Under the pieces are notes generated by a model, which saw only the letters and a list, made by a program, of their open reading frames with translations, did not search any database and was not told where the DNA came from. A DNA stretch of 64,000 bases from the NCBI RefSeq assembly GCF_024385525.1, contig NZ_JANFLU010000008.1, forward strand, positions 62,001 through 126,000, in the 5' to 3' direction. Positions 48,967 to 57,689 of this stretch are shown one piece after another. Every line of letters starts with the position of its first letter. Positions within the stretch are counted from its first letter, which is position 1. The DNA comes from Arthrobacter sp. zg-Y238. Its GTDB lineage: Bacteria; Actinomycetota; Actinomycetes; Actinomycetales; Micrococcaceae. The position numbers and the translations under genes were made by a program.

Positions 48967-50310
48967 ATGAAACGCAACCTGGGTATTCGTCTTCCGGGGC
49001 GTGGTCCGGGGCTAGGTGCCGGGCTGCTTGCGGGGGTGCTCCGCCTGCCGGGGCTTGCGGCGGTGCTGGCGCTGGCCCTGCTGCTCGGCGGCTGCATGGC
49101 GGACGGTGGAGGCGGGAGCGACGGGCCGGAGGGGCGCCAAGGTGCCGGCGCGCCGTCGTCGGCGTCCGCCTCGTCCGCCTCGCCCGCCGCGTCGCCTGCC
49201 CGGTCAGCGTCGCCGTCGTTACCGTCCGCGGACCCCGGCAACCCCGGCAAGGGGCCGGACTGTCCCACGGAGAACTGCTTCTCCCTCATGCTTGCCGGCG
49301 ACCTGCTGGTCCATCCGCAGCTGTGGGAGCAGGCCGCGGCGGATGCGGGTGCCACGGGCAAGGGACCTCTGGACTTCGAGCCGCTGCTGGCCGGGCAGCG
49401 GACCTACATTTCCGGATCGGACCTGGCCGTGTGCCACATGGAAACCCCGGTGGCCGAACCGGACGGGCCGTATACGGGCTATCCCATGTTCAACGTACCG
49501 CCGCAGATCCTCACGGCAGCGGCCGCCGTCGGCTATTCCGGCTGCACCACCGCCAGCAACCACACCATCGACGCCGGTACGGCCGGCTTGAACCGCACGC
49601 TGGGCGTGCTGGATTCCCTGGGGCTGGCGCACACCGGCTCGTACGCCGCCGAGACCGGCGCCGGCGCTCCCATGCGCCTGTCCGCTCCGGCGGGGGAGCT
49701 CGCCGTCATCGAGGCCACTTACGGGTTGAACGGGCTGGTGGCCGAGTATCCGTGGCAGGTGGACCTGCTCGACGCCCCGGCGATGATCGCGAAGGCGAAG
49801 GCGGCCCGGGCGGAGGGGGCCGACGTCGTCGTCGCGGCCATCCATGCGGGCGAGGAATACGCGTCGGTGCCCAATGTCCAGCAGGTGGAAACCGCCCACG
49901 CGCTGGCGGACAGCGGCGAATTCGACTTCATTTACGGCCACCACACGCATTCGGTGCTGCCGATCGAGAATTACAACGGCACCTGGATTGTCTACGGGCT
50001 CGGCAATGCCGTGACGGAGCTGTCGCCCTGGTACGACGTCAACAACGAGGGCCTGATAGTCCGGGCGCAGTTCGCCCGCGACGACGCCGGGGCGTGGACA
50101 GTCAGCGACCTCGCCTGGGCGCCGTCGGTGATCGTCCGGGACCCGTACCGGTGGTGTTCCGTTGCGGGGGACCTGCCGCAGGGGGAATGCGCGCCGCCGG
50201 CCCAGCGGGAAGCGGTGCGCGCACGGACCGTTCCGGTGGTCGAGTCTCTGGGGGCGGCCGACGCCGGGGCGCATGAATGGCTCGTGTCGCAGGGCGGCGG
50301 GGGAGGGTAG
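48967..50310 (+). CDS. CapA-like lipoprotein (PGA_cap phosphoesterase fold)
   Basis: A 447-residue protein with a lipoprotein signal (LALALLLGGC, cut before Cys at about residue 46) and a Ser/Ala-rich linker to about residue 95. The catalytic region follows the CapA order: LMLAGDLLVH, CHMETPV, TTASNHTIDAG, IHAGEEY and GHHTHSV. CapA is needed for poly-gamma-glutamate surface polymer attachment in bacilli; family enzymes are metallophosphoesterase-like. ATG 48967 sits behind GGGGGG; an in-frame GTG at 48955 is possible. No capB/capC genes are nearby. Confidence 0.85.
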   Translation: MKRNLGIRLPGRGPGLGAGLLAGVLRLPGLAAVLALALLLGGCMADGGGGSDGPEGRQGAGAPSSASASSASPAASPARSASPSLPSADPGNPGKGPDCPTENCFSLMLAGDLLVHPQLWEQAAADAGATGKGPLDFEPLLAGQRTYISGSDLAVCHMETPVAEPDGPYTGYPMFNVPPQILTAAAAVGYSGCTTASNHTIDAGTAGLNRTLGVLDSLGLAHTGSYAAETGAGAPMRLSAPAGELAVIEATYGLNGLVAEYPWQVDLLDAPAMIAKAKAARAEGADVVVAAIHAGEEYASVPNVQQVETAHALADSGEFDFIYGHHTHSVLPIENYNGTWIVYGLGNAVTELSPWYDVNNEGLIVRAQFARDDAGAWTVSDLAWAPSVIVRDPYRWCSVAGDLPQGECAPPAQREAVRARTVPVVESLGAADAGAHEWLVSQGGGGG

Positions 50311-50374
50311 GCGAGGGCGTGGTTGTGGGGTGTCGGGGTCGTGCGGCGTTGTGCGGGACAGCCGGGCATGAGGG

Positions 50375-51103
50375 CTAAACCGCTTCGGTGAGAAAAATCC
50401 ACTCCGGTGAATCCTGCCGTACCGGGCTTCCATCCCAGTTACCCCAGCACTGATCGACGGTGAATCCTGCGGCTTGCAGCCCTGCGGTCACAGTGTTCCA
50501 GGCAGGGAAGCGCAGTGTCTCGGTCGTCGTTCGCGTTCCGGAGCCGTCGGTCCAGGTATCGGTGTGGGTGATCCGGTCATCCTCACGCTGGACGGTCTGG
50601 GTGACTGTTCCCCGGCTGGTACTGTGCGTGCCCTCCCACCTGCGCCAGGCTTCAACGTCCGGGTTGCGTACTTCAAAGGCCAGGCTGCCTCCGGGCCGCA
50701 GTGCTCGTCTGGCATGCGTGAGTACCTGCACCCAGGAGGTGTCATCAAGGAAGTACTGCGCGACATGTCCGGTCATCAGAACCAGATCGGTCCAGGCATC
50801 CGGCAGGCTTTCCGCGGTTCCTTGAATCCAGATGACGGTGCCGGCATGCGGCTGGGATGCAGCGAGCGAGAGCATCGTTTCTTCCGGCTCGACACCGATC
50901 ACTTCATGCCCTTGCCCGGCCAACAGGCTGCACAGTAGGCCCGTTCCTGCGCCGATGTCCGCAACACGGCGGGCTCCCAATGTGCCCGCCAAGGACAGAT
51001 AGAACGGGAGGTCCTGCCGGGCTTCGCTGTCGGCGTCGTAGGCTGCCGCAAGTTCAGGGACGGCGTAGTAGTTAGCCGGTTTCAATGCAGTCATGCGGCT
51101 CAT
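50375..51103 (-). CDS. Class I SAM-dependent methyltransferase
   Basis: A 242-residue Rossmann-fold methyltransferase. Motif I is VADIGAGTGLLCSLL at about residues 47-61, motif II GVEPEETM and motif III LRPGGSLAFEV. The C-terminal substrate domain begins at WEGTHSTSR. ATG 51103 gives MSRMTAL; a second in-frame ATG 9 nt later is also possible, and neither has a clear ribosome site. Acceptor molecule unknown. It stands alone between the CapA-like gene and the HNH gene. Confidence 0.85.
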   Translation of the reverse strand: MSRMTALKPANYYAVPELAAAYDADSEARQDLPFYLSLAGTLGARRVADIGAGTGLLCSLLAGQGHEVIGVEPEETMLSLAASQPHAGTVIWIQGTAESLPDAWTDLVLMTGHVAQYFLDDTSWVQVLTHARRALRPGGSLAFEVRNPDVEAWRRWEGTHSTSRGTVTQTVQREDDRITHTDTWTDGSGTRTTTETLRFPAWNTVTAGLQAAGFTVDQCWGNWDGSPVRQDSPEWIFLTEAV

Positions 51104-51439
51104 TTCTGTGAGGTCTCGCTTCAGTCGGGGCTGGCGGCTTCCGGTGGGGCTTCCGGTGGGGCTTCCGGTGGGGCTTCCGCCGGAACGCTAACACGCGCGG
51201 CGAGCCCGGACGACGGATGGGTCGGGACGCCCTGCCTGCGCACTGCGGCAGATCCAGGCTAGCCTTCGAGTCGACGATGGCAGGCCTCGGGCGAGCATTC
51301 CGGATCGACCGATGGAGGCAGGAACCGGCCCCACGCTTTCAAGTGTTTCTGCAGGTCAGAGCAGGGGTACTCGGGGATGGAGGAGGTTTTCCACAAGGAC
51401 GAAAACTCCTATCGCAGGCATGGTTTTGAGCTCATAGCA
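51104..51439. other. Gene-free stretch with a 12-bp tandem repeat
   Basis: About 340 nt between the methyltransferase start and the HNH gene. A 12-bp repeat lies at 51136-51183 and a LexA box at the right end. A 70-codon frame at 51217-51429 has no recognisable features. Nothing else seen. Confidence 0.5.
51136..51183. repeat. Four copies of a 12-bp repeat (GGCTTCCGGTGG)
   Basis: Three exact head-to-tail copies (51136-51171) and a fourth with two changes (51172-51183), 33 nt upstream of the methyltransferase start, where the promoter should be. Confidence 0.9.
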
Positions 51440-51455
51440 TCGAACACATGTTCGA
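51440..51455. promoter_or_regulatory. LexA (SOS) box over the start codon of the HNH gene
   Basis: TCGAACACATGTTCGA matches all 12 specified consensus positions. Its ATG is the proposed start codon (51448-51450) and GTTCGA encodes part of the MFE N-terminus, so a bound repressor would sit on the first codons. Confidence 0.9.
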
Positions 51456-53078
51456 ATCAAATCCGGATTACCAACCACCTGTTGATGGCGTTGAGCCCTC
51501 CGGCGGTACACCTCCTGGATACCGCGGTGGCAGCAACGGACGGGCTTCTGCGCCAGCGATGTCCAGCCGTCAGTGCCGTGGCACGGCAACCCCTGACAAA
51601 GCGCCTTGCGGCAACGAACCGTCATCCTCGCCGGTCACCACGTGGATCTCCGAGCTGTCGTCCGGGCGGGCTTTGGAAGACATCGCCTCCGATACAGATG
51701 CGGGTCTGATAAACCGCCTGCGAGTACTCGAAGAACTCAAGGCTGCCGCTGCAGCAGCCCAGGTCCGGGTTACCGCCGCTTTCGATGCTTCCGTACGCGC
51801 AGCACATGCCCGTTCCGGGGTTCCCCTGGAGCAGCAGGGGAGAGGAGTCGCAGCTCAAATTGCCCTCGCCCGACGCGAATCGCCTGCCCGCGGCGGGCGG
51901 ATCCTTGGCTTTTCCAAGGCACTGGCACATGAAATGCCGTGCACACTCCGGGCGCTGTCCGAGGGCTCAACGAATGGCGGGCAACGCTGCTGGTCCGCGA
52001 GACGGCGTGCCTGTCAGTATCGGACCGTCGGCTGGTGGACCGGGAAGTGGCCGGAGACCCTGCAGGGCTGGAGGGTTTGGGGGACGGACGCCTGATCGGC
52101 CGGATCCGGAAAATAACCTACCGGATCGATCAGGAGGCGCTGGTCCGCCGGGCAGCCAAGGCCCAGGCCGACCGTTATGTTTCCTGCCGGCCTGCCCCGG
52201 ACACCATGACTTACCTGACCGGCCTGTTGCCGGTGGCCCAGGGTGTTGCCGTCTTTGCCGCCCTCAGCCGTGAAGCAGATTCACTCCGGGCCAGTGGCGA
52301 TGAACGCGGCCGGGGCCAGATCATGGCTGACACGCTGGTTGAAAGAATCACCGGTCTTACCCAAGCTGACCGTGTGCCGCTGGAGGTCCAACTCGTCATG
52401 AGCGACCGTACGCTTCTTGCGGGCTCGGATGAGCCGGCCTACCTCCAGGGATACGGTGTGGTACCGGCCATGTGGGCGCGCGACGCGGTACGAAAAGCCG
52501 GAACTCGCAGCGGCGGCGGAGGGGTGGCTGAATTTCACACTGCTGATGACAACCAAGTCGGAAGCCGTCAGGCAGTTGCCGACCAGACCCGAAGCCGTCA
52601 GGCAGTTGCCGGCCAGACCGGAAGCCGCAGCTTTAGCGGTGAAACGACCGGAAGCGGCCCGACGCCCAACGCGGGACGAAAAGGCCGGGCAACTCGAAGT
52701 GGAGGATCCGGTTCTCCGGACCTCTGGCTCCGACGCCTCTACACGGCCCCGGCCACCGGTGAACTCATCGGCATGGACTCAAAGGCGCGGTTCGTCCCCG
52801 ATTCATTGGCGAAATTCATCTCTGCAAGGGATCAAACCTGCCGGACACCGTGGTGCAACGCGCCAATACGGCACCGCGACCACATCCGCCGGCACCGGGA
52901 CGGGGGCGCCACCGATGCAAAGAACCTGCAGGGACTCTGCGAAGCCTGCAACCAGGCCAAGGAAGCACCTGGATGGCGTGCTGAAAGCAGTGGAAGTCCT
53001 GGCCGGCACACGGTTGAAATCACCACGCCGACCGGACACACCTATCAATCCACGGCGCCGCCGCTGCCGGGCACCTGA
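51448..53078 (+). pseudogene. DUF222-HNH endonuclease (13E12-type), disrupted by a frameshift
   Basis: The first frame (51448 to about 51966) opens MFESNPDYQPPVDGV and carries DUF222 signatures: GVAAQIALARRESPARGGR and GFSKALAHEMPCTLRAL. The expected continuation L-N-E-W-R-A-T-L-L-V-R-E-T-A is in the next frame; adding one base at 51964-51966 would give ...ALSEG-LNEWRATLL and join the two. The second frame runs to 53078 and ends in a complete HNH site (CRTPWC, RDHIRRHRDGG, NLQGLCEACNQAK). Such genes are multicopy, mobile-like and often LexA-regulated in mycobacteria. It could be a pseudogene or a sequencing slip. Confidence 0.82.
52561..52620 (+). repeat. 30-bp in-frame repeat in the HNH linker
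   Basis: Two copies (52561-52590, 52591-52620) differing at two bases, plus a partial third, encode tandem SRQAVAxQTx units in the low-complexity linker between DUF222 and the HNH domain. Confidence 0.85.
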
Positions 53079-53259
53079 TCGTTCGAGCCGCAGCGCTAAG
53101 TGCGATGCCGAGACGGCCAGGTCGTCGCTGTCCCCGCGGTGTGGTCTGCCGGAGGAGGGCGTCCTGGACTGATCGAACGACTGGCAGTTCATCAGGAACA
53201 CCGCAGCCGCGGATACGGCACGGTCATGACAAATGCGACACACTTAGCTTGTCTACGTA

Positions 53260-53892
53260 TCAGCGCTTCAGAATGAATATCCCGTCCGGGCCGGTACGAG
53301 TGTTTAGCGCACCTGGTTTCGCGTAAACACTTACGGACCAGCCTGAGTCCTCATCGAAAGCGCCGAGGTGCCAGTCTGAGAATCGATTCAGTAACGGTAG
53401 CCCTGCGGAACCCGCCGCAGCATCCTGTGCCTGCGGACCGCCCCTTGTGTCAACGGTGGTACCGACCACAAACAGGCCACCGTCAACCAGGAGCCCACAG
53501 ACTCGCCTGAAAGCGTCCTGCAAAGCCTCGCTGGAAAGGAATGCCGGCACGTTTCCAGACATCAAGATGACCTCGTACCTGCCGGGCAGACCCTCACTAC
53601 GCAGGCGCTCATCAGAGAGTTCGTCCACGGCCAGCTGTCGATACCATTCGCTATCGAAGATGTCGGCGGCGACATCCAAAACGGCACGAGCCGGATCGAT
53701 GCCGTACGCGTGATGCCCACTCTGACGCAGCGCATTAACCGCCGAGCCGATGCCGCAGCCGACATCAAGGATCCGGCTGTTGCGGGGGGCCAGCATGTCT
53801 ATAAACCGGGCATCGACCTCAAGGTCGGTTCCTATTTCCACTAGCCGGAGCATCTTTTTGGCGTAGGAATCAAGGTCAGCACTGGGCATCAT
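53260..53892 (-). CDS. Class I SAM-dependent methyltransferase, second
   Basis: A 210-residue methyltransferase with motif I ILDVGCGIGSAVNAL (about residues 40-54), then GIDPARAVLDVA and a late LLVDGGLFVVGTTVD strand. ATG 53892 is preferred because TAGTCT lies exactly 7 nt before it, as in other leaderless genes of this window; in-frame ATG codons occur at 53898 and 53889 as well. Unrelated in detail to the methyltransferase at 50375. Substrate unknown; no operon partner. Confidence 0.82.
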   Translation of the reverse strand: MMPSADLDSYAKKMLRLVEIGTDLEVDARFIDMLAPRNSRILDVGCGIGSAVNALRQSGHHAYGIDPARAVLDVAADIFDSEWYRQLAVDELSDERLRSEGLPGRYEVILMSGNVPAFLSSEALQDAFRRVCGLLVDGGLFVVGTTVDTRGGPQAQDAAAGSAGLPLLNRFSDWHLGAFDEDSGWSVSVYAKPGALNTRTGPDGIFILKR

Positions 53893-53953
53893 GACCATCA
53901 GACTAACGGGCAGCCCCGGCACCCGGACGAAAAGCGTCCCACGCAGCGAGTCC

Positions 53954-54700
53954 CTAGCGCGGCCGCTGCCCGGCGTGCTGGCGTGCCATCTCCGAGAGCT
54001 TCGACAGCTCAGCCAGATCCTCTTCCGAACGGGGAACAGGAGAGAAGCTGCCGTACTTCCGGATTGCTGCCTTTTCGATCAGGAAGTCCGCAATGGCCGG
54101 GTTCTTGGGAAGGAGGGAACCGTGCAGGTAACTGGCCACTACGTTCTTGTACCGGGCGCCCTCGGTGCTGTCCTTGGTGTTGTTGCCTTCACCCTTGCGG
54201 ATCTCCGCGAGCGGCTTCACGCCCGGGCCGAGGAACGTCTGGCCGCTGTGGTTCTCGTAACCGTGGATCTCGCCGAATTCTTCGCTGACCGAAAGCACGT
54301 TGCCGATCAACCGCACGTCACCGCCGTGGGTCTCCATGTCCAGGATGCCGATGCCGGGAATGAGCGCACCCTCATGCGTCTTGAAGAACCGTCCGAACAA
54401 CTGGTACAGACCGCAGATCACCAGCATCGGCAGGCCGTCCTCGGCAAGCCACTGCAGGGTAGGCGCCAACTGCTGGAGATCCTGCTGGATCACCACCTGT
54501 CCGCTGTCCTGGCCGCCGCCGCCGACAATGATGTCGACGTCGGCAGGGAACTCGTCCCCGGCGTTGTACTCCTCGACGACAGGCTGGTAGCCGTACCACT
54601 TCAGGCGCTGCTTGAGCACCAGCACGTTGCCCCAGTCGCCGTAAATGTTCATTTCCCGCGGGTACAGCTGCAGGATTTTGATTGTGCGGTCCTCGGTCAT
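53954..54700 (-). CDS. gatD: GatD subunit of lipid II isoglutaminyl synthase
   Basis: A 248-residue class I glutamine amidotransferase of the CobB/CobQ-like group. The nucleophile Cys is in LVICGLYQLFG, and the catalytic His in SYLHGSLLPKNP near the C-terminus. GatD supplies ammonia to MurT, which amidates D-Glu in the stem peptide of lipid II. Its start overlaps the murT stop by 4 nt (ATGA), indicating coupled translation of an equimolar complex. Order murT-gatD is conserved in Gram-positives. Confidence 0.93.
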   Translation of the reverse strand: MTEDRTIKILQLYPREMNIYGDWGNVLVLKQRLKWYGYQPVVEEYNAGDEFPADVDIIVGGGGQDSGQVVIQQDLQQLAPTLQWLAEDGLPMLVICGLYQLFGRFFKTHEGALIPGIGILDMETHGGDVRLIGNVLSVSEEFGEIHGYENHSGQTFLGPGVKPLAEIRKGEGNNTKDSTEGARYKNVVASYLHGSLLPKNPAIADFLIEKAAIRKYGSFSPVPRSEEDLAELSKLSEMARQHAGQRPR

Positions 54701-55968
54701 GAGACCACCTCTACCTTCGTGATCTTGGAGAGTTCCCGGCGTACGGCCAGCATGGCCGTGTACGTGCAGAAGATCCGCATGGGAACCCCGGGGGAGTCCT
54801 TGATAAAACGCTTCAATCCATCCGTGATGTCCGGTTCGATGGTGCGCACGGGTACGTCGTCGTACTTCAGCCGCAGCGCCATGTCGTAGGCGCGCACGCC
54901 GCTGACGACGTCGACTCCGCCCTCGGCCAGGGATTCGAAGTCCACGTCCCACAGCCAGGACATGTCCCGGCCGTCGGCGTAGTTGTCATTGATGGCGATC
55001 ATTGTTGAATAGCCGTGGGCGGCGAAGGACTTCAGGCCCAGGCGGAAGCCGCTGGGATTCTTGACCAGCACCAGCTCCAGCGGCTGGCCGTTGACGGTCA
55101 GGGACTCGCCGCGCCCGAACGCAGGCTCCACATTCGCAAGCGCCTCGAACAACGCGTCGGAGTCGAGGTTCTTGCCCTTGATCGTCCGCGCAAAGGCGAG
55201 GGCGGCGGCGGCATTGAAGATGTTGTAGACACCGCGCAGCTTCAGTCCGGTAGTGCGGACCTGTCCGTCGACCAGGAAATCGGCGTCCGTCTCACTTACG
55301 CGTTCAAGGACGACGTCGGCCTCCTGCGTTGCCGCCAGCGCCTCGGCGAGGCTGCCGCGCATCTCGTCGTCGTTGGGGAAGGTGCTGCGCAGCGACGCGT
55401 CGAGCCCGAAGTACACGGCACGCTGTCCGTTCAGGGAATCGGCAATGCCCGCCACGCGGGGATCCTCGCGGTTCAGCACCACCGTCTCGGTGGTCGCGCG
55501 GGCAATGGATTCCAGCAGGCGGGTGGTCTTGTCGATTTCGCCGAACCGGTCCAGCTGGTCACGCAGGACATTCAGCAGCAGGCTGTAGCGCGGCTGGATC
55601 AGTTTCACGAAGTGCACGGCATGGGCCTCGTCCAGTTCCAGGACGGCGATGTCAGCATCCAGGTGCCCGCGCAGGTTCACTTCGCCCAGCAGGGCTGCGG
55701 CGACGCCGCGGGTGAAGTTGCTGCCCGTGCGATTGGTGAAGACCTTCAGCCCTTGGCTCTCCAGGAGCTCCACCACCATCTTGGTAGTGGTGGTCTTGCC
55801 GTTGGTTCCGGACACGACGGCGACGCCGAGCGGCAGGTCTGCGAGCGTGCGGCGGATGAAATCCGGATCGATCTTCTCCACCACCAGGCCCGGCAGGGCG
55901 GAGCCGCCGCCACGCAGTTTGGAGGCACTGCGGACCAGTTTTCCGACCAGGATGGAAAAAGAACTCAT
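54697..55968 (-). CDS. murT: MurT subunit of lipid II isoglutaminyl synthase, no zinc ribbon
   Basis: A 423-residue Mur ligase-like protein. The P-loop is SGTNGKTTTTK near residues 53-63, the central ATP-Mg region contains LELDEAHAVHF and NVLRDQLDRFGE, and the C-terminal MurT domain DUF1727 follows (DRDMSW-type: YADGRDMSWLWDVDFE). The four-Cys zinc ribbon seen in staphylococcal MurT is absent; the only Cys is near the C-terminus (IFCTY). ATG 55968 is preceded by TATATT 8 nt upstream, a possible leaderless -10. It activates D-Glu for amidation with GatD. Confidence 0.92.
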   Translation of the reverse strand: MSSFSILVGKLVRSASKLRGGGSALPGLVVEKIDPDFIRRTLADLPLGVAVVSGTNGKTTTTKMVVELLESQGLKVFTNRTGSNFTRGVAAALLGEVNLRGHLDADIAVLELDEAHAVHFVKLIQPRYSLLLNVLRDQLDRFGEIDKTTRLLESIARATTETVVLNREDPRVAGIADSLNGQRAVYFGLDASLRSTFPNDDEMRGSLAEALAATQEADVVLERVSETDADFLVDGQVRTTGLKLRGVYNIFNAAAALAFARTIKGKNLDSDALFEALANVEPAFGRGESLTVNGQPLELVLVKNPSGFRLGLKSFAAHGYSTMIAINDNYADGRDMSWLWDVDFESLAEGGVDVVSGVRAYDMALRLKYDDVPVRTIEPDITDGLKRFIKDSPGVPMRIFCTYTAMLAVRRELSKITKVEVVS

Positions 55969-56092
55969 GGTTACTGAATATAGCGCACACCCTTGATACA
56001 GCACCGATCCGAAGGAGTGAGGCTGCACGCATCGGGGCAGGTCAGCGGGGTTATATCCGTTGGGATCCGTCCCCGACCCGGAGCCAGGAAGC

Positions 56093-56110
56093 GTTTCCGG
56101 CCCCGGAAAC
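56093..56110. promoter_or_regulatory. 18-bp perfect dyad in the yebC promoter region
   Basis: GTTTCCGG-CC-CCGGAAAC, ending 12 nt before a TAGAAT -10-like hexamer (56123-56128). It could be an operator or a weak terminator; about 120 nt of leader separate the hexamer from the yebC start. Confidence 0.4.
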
Positions 56111-56246
56111 GGAATCGGTCGCTAGAATTGTGGCAGTGCGTTCGGGAAGCTTAGCTGGTCTCCCTGTTCGGCCCCGGGTTCCCCGGAGTCCTGGACGGGC
56201 GGCAAGCAGCCGGACTTTTTTATCGATCAGAGGAGAAGCGTAGAGC

Positions 56247-57005
56247 ATGTCGGGCCACTCTAAATGGGCAACCACCAAGCACAAGAAGGCCGTAATTGAT
56301 GCCAAGCGCGCCAAGTCCTTCGCCAAGCTGATCAAGAACATCGAAGTTGCAGCACGTGCCGGCGGAGCCGACATGGCAGGCAACCCGGCCCTTGAACTGG
56401 CCGTTTCCAAGGCCAAGAAGACGTCGGTGCCGATCGACAATATTAACCGTGCGGTCAAGCGCGGCGCCGGTCTGCTCGGTGAAGCCGTTGATTACCAGAC
56501 CATCATGTACGAGGGCTACGGTCCGCAGGGTTCCGCCCTCCTGATCGAGTGCCTCACGGACAACAAGAACCGTGCTGCTTCCGAGGTCCGCCTCGCCGTG
56601 ACCCGCAACGGCGGCAACATGGGCGACCCCGGTTCGGTGGCTTACATGTTTACCCGCAAGGGCGTGGTGAACCTCCCCAAGAACGGCCTCACTGAAGACG
56701 ATCTGCTTATGGCCGTCCTGGACGCCGGTGCCGACGAAGTGAAGGAATCGGGCGAGAACTTCGAGATCATCTCCGAGCCGCAGGACCTCCGCGCCGTCGT
56801 TGGTGCGCTGGAAGAGGCGAGCATCGAGTACGAGACCGATGAAGCCGAATTCGTCCCGTCCATGCACGTGGAACTGGACGCCGACGCTGCCCGCAAGTTC
56901 CTCAAGCTTGTGGATGCGCTGGAAGACCTCGACGATGTACAGAATGTCTACTCCAACGCTGATATCCCGGCCGCCGTTATGGCCGAGCTTGAAGAAGACG
57001 ACTAA
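56247..57005 (+). CDS. yebC: YebC/PmpR-family protein
   Basis: A 252-residue protein with the invariant N-terminus [21 protein letters not shown] and the [19 protein letters not shown] and [14 protein letters not shown] blocks. Long annotated as a DNA-binding regulator, the family has more recently been linked to translation, relieving ribosome stalling at proline-rich stretches. First gene of the yebC-ruvC-ruvA-ruvB-yajC-secD-secF-relA block. GAGGAGAAG precedes the ATG by about 11 nt. Confidence 0.95.
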   Translation: MSGHSKWATTKHKKAVIDAKRAKSFAKLIKNIEVAARAGGADMAGNPALELAVSKAKKTSVPIDNINRAVKRGAGLLGEAVDYQTIMYEGYGPQGSALLIECLTDNKNRAASEVRLAVTRNGGNMGDPGSVAYMFTRKGVVNLPKNGLTEDDLLMAVLDAGADEVKESGENFEIISEPQDLRAVVGALEEASIEYETDEAEFVPSMHVELDADAARKFLKLVDALEDLDDVQNVYSNADIPAAVMAELEEDD

Positions 57006-57016
57006 GCGCCGAATCA

Positions 57017-57616
57017 GTGTCTTTACGCGTCCTGGGGGTGGACCCCGGCCTCACCCGCTGCGGCCTTGGAGTAGTTGAGGTCGAGGGAAACCGCCGGGCC
57101 ACCCTCGTGGCCGTCGGAGTTGTCGGCACGGTGGCCGGAACCGCGCTGGACGCACGGCTGCTGGTCATTTCCGAAGCCATCGAGCTGTGGCTGGACACCC
57201 ACCGGCCCGATGTCCTGGCCGTGGAACGGGTGTTCAGCCAGCTCAATGTCAGCACGGTGATGGGTACCGCCCAGGCGTCCGGCGTCGTCATTGCCGCCGC
57301 TGCCCGGCGCGGCATCCCGGTGGCCCTGCACACGCCCACTGAGGTCAAGGCGGCGGTCACCGGCTCCGGCTCGGCCAACAAGGACGCCGTGGGCAAGATG
57401 GTGACTAAGATCCTGCGGCTGGACGAGATGCCCAAGCCGGCGGACGCAGCCGACGCCCTTGCCCTGGCGATCACCCACGCCTGGCGCCGCGGCGTCGCCG
57501 GTCCCGGACCCACCGCAGGCTCTGCGTCGCGGGGCACGGCGCCGGCTACCGGACTGACTCCGGCCCAGCGGCTCTGGGCCGAAGCGGAAGCGCGGGCAAA
57601 ACGCGGAAGCTACTGA
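57017..57616 (+). CDS. ruvC: Holliday junction resolvase RuvC
   Basis: A 199-residue RuvC nuclease. Catalytic acidic residues are Asp in [11 protein letters not shown] (residue 8), Glu in LAVERVF and the Asp pair in [12 protein letters not shown]. It cuts Holliday junctions symmetrically after RuvAB branch migration. GTG 57017 lies 11 nt after the yebC stop. The tail beyond residue 165 is a low-complexity Gly/Pro/Ala-rich extension. Followed by ruvA after 73 nt. Confidence 0.96.
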   Translation: MSLRVLGVDPGLTRCGLGVVEVEGNRRATLVAVGVVGTVAGTALDARLLVISEAIELWLDTHRPDVLAVERVFSQLNVSTVMGTAQASGVVIAAAARRGIPVALHTPTEVKAAVTGSGSANKDAVGKMVTKILRLDEMPKPADAADALALAITHAWRRGVAGPGPTAGSASRGTAPATGLTPAQRLWAEAEARAKRGSY

Positions 57617-57652
57617 ACAGCAGGGGAATGCGGGCGCCAGCAAGTAGGGTAT

Positions 57653-57668
57653 TCGTAGATATGTTCTA
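57653..57668 (+). promoter_or_regulatory. Degenerate LexA-like box before ruvA
   Basis: TCGTAGATATGTTCTA matches the SOS consensus at 9 of 12 specified positions and lies 21 nt upstream of the ruvA ATG. Its GTTCTA half-site is the same as in the umuD box. Weak alone; context makes it worth noting. Confidence 0.4.
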
Positions 57669-57689
57669 TACAGCCTCTGGAGTTCCTTC

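Noticed and set aside
51217-51429. 70-codon frame between the methyltransferase and HNH genes
   Set aside because: No ribosome site, no family features, and codon use unlike neighbours.
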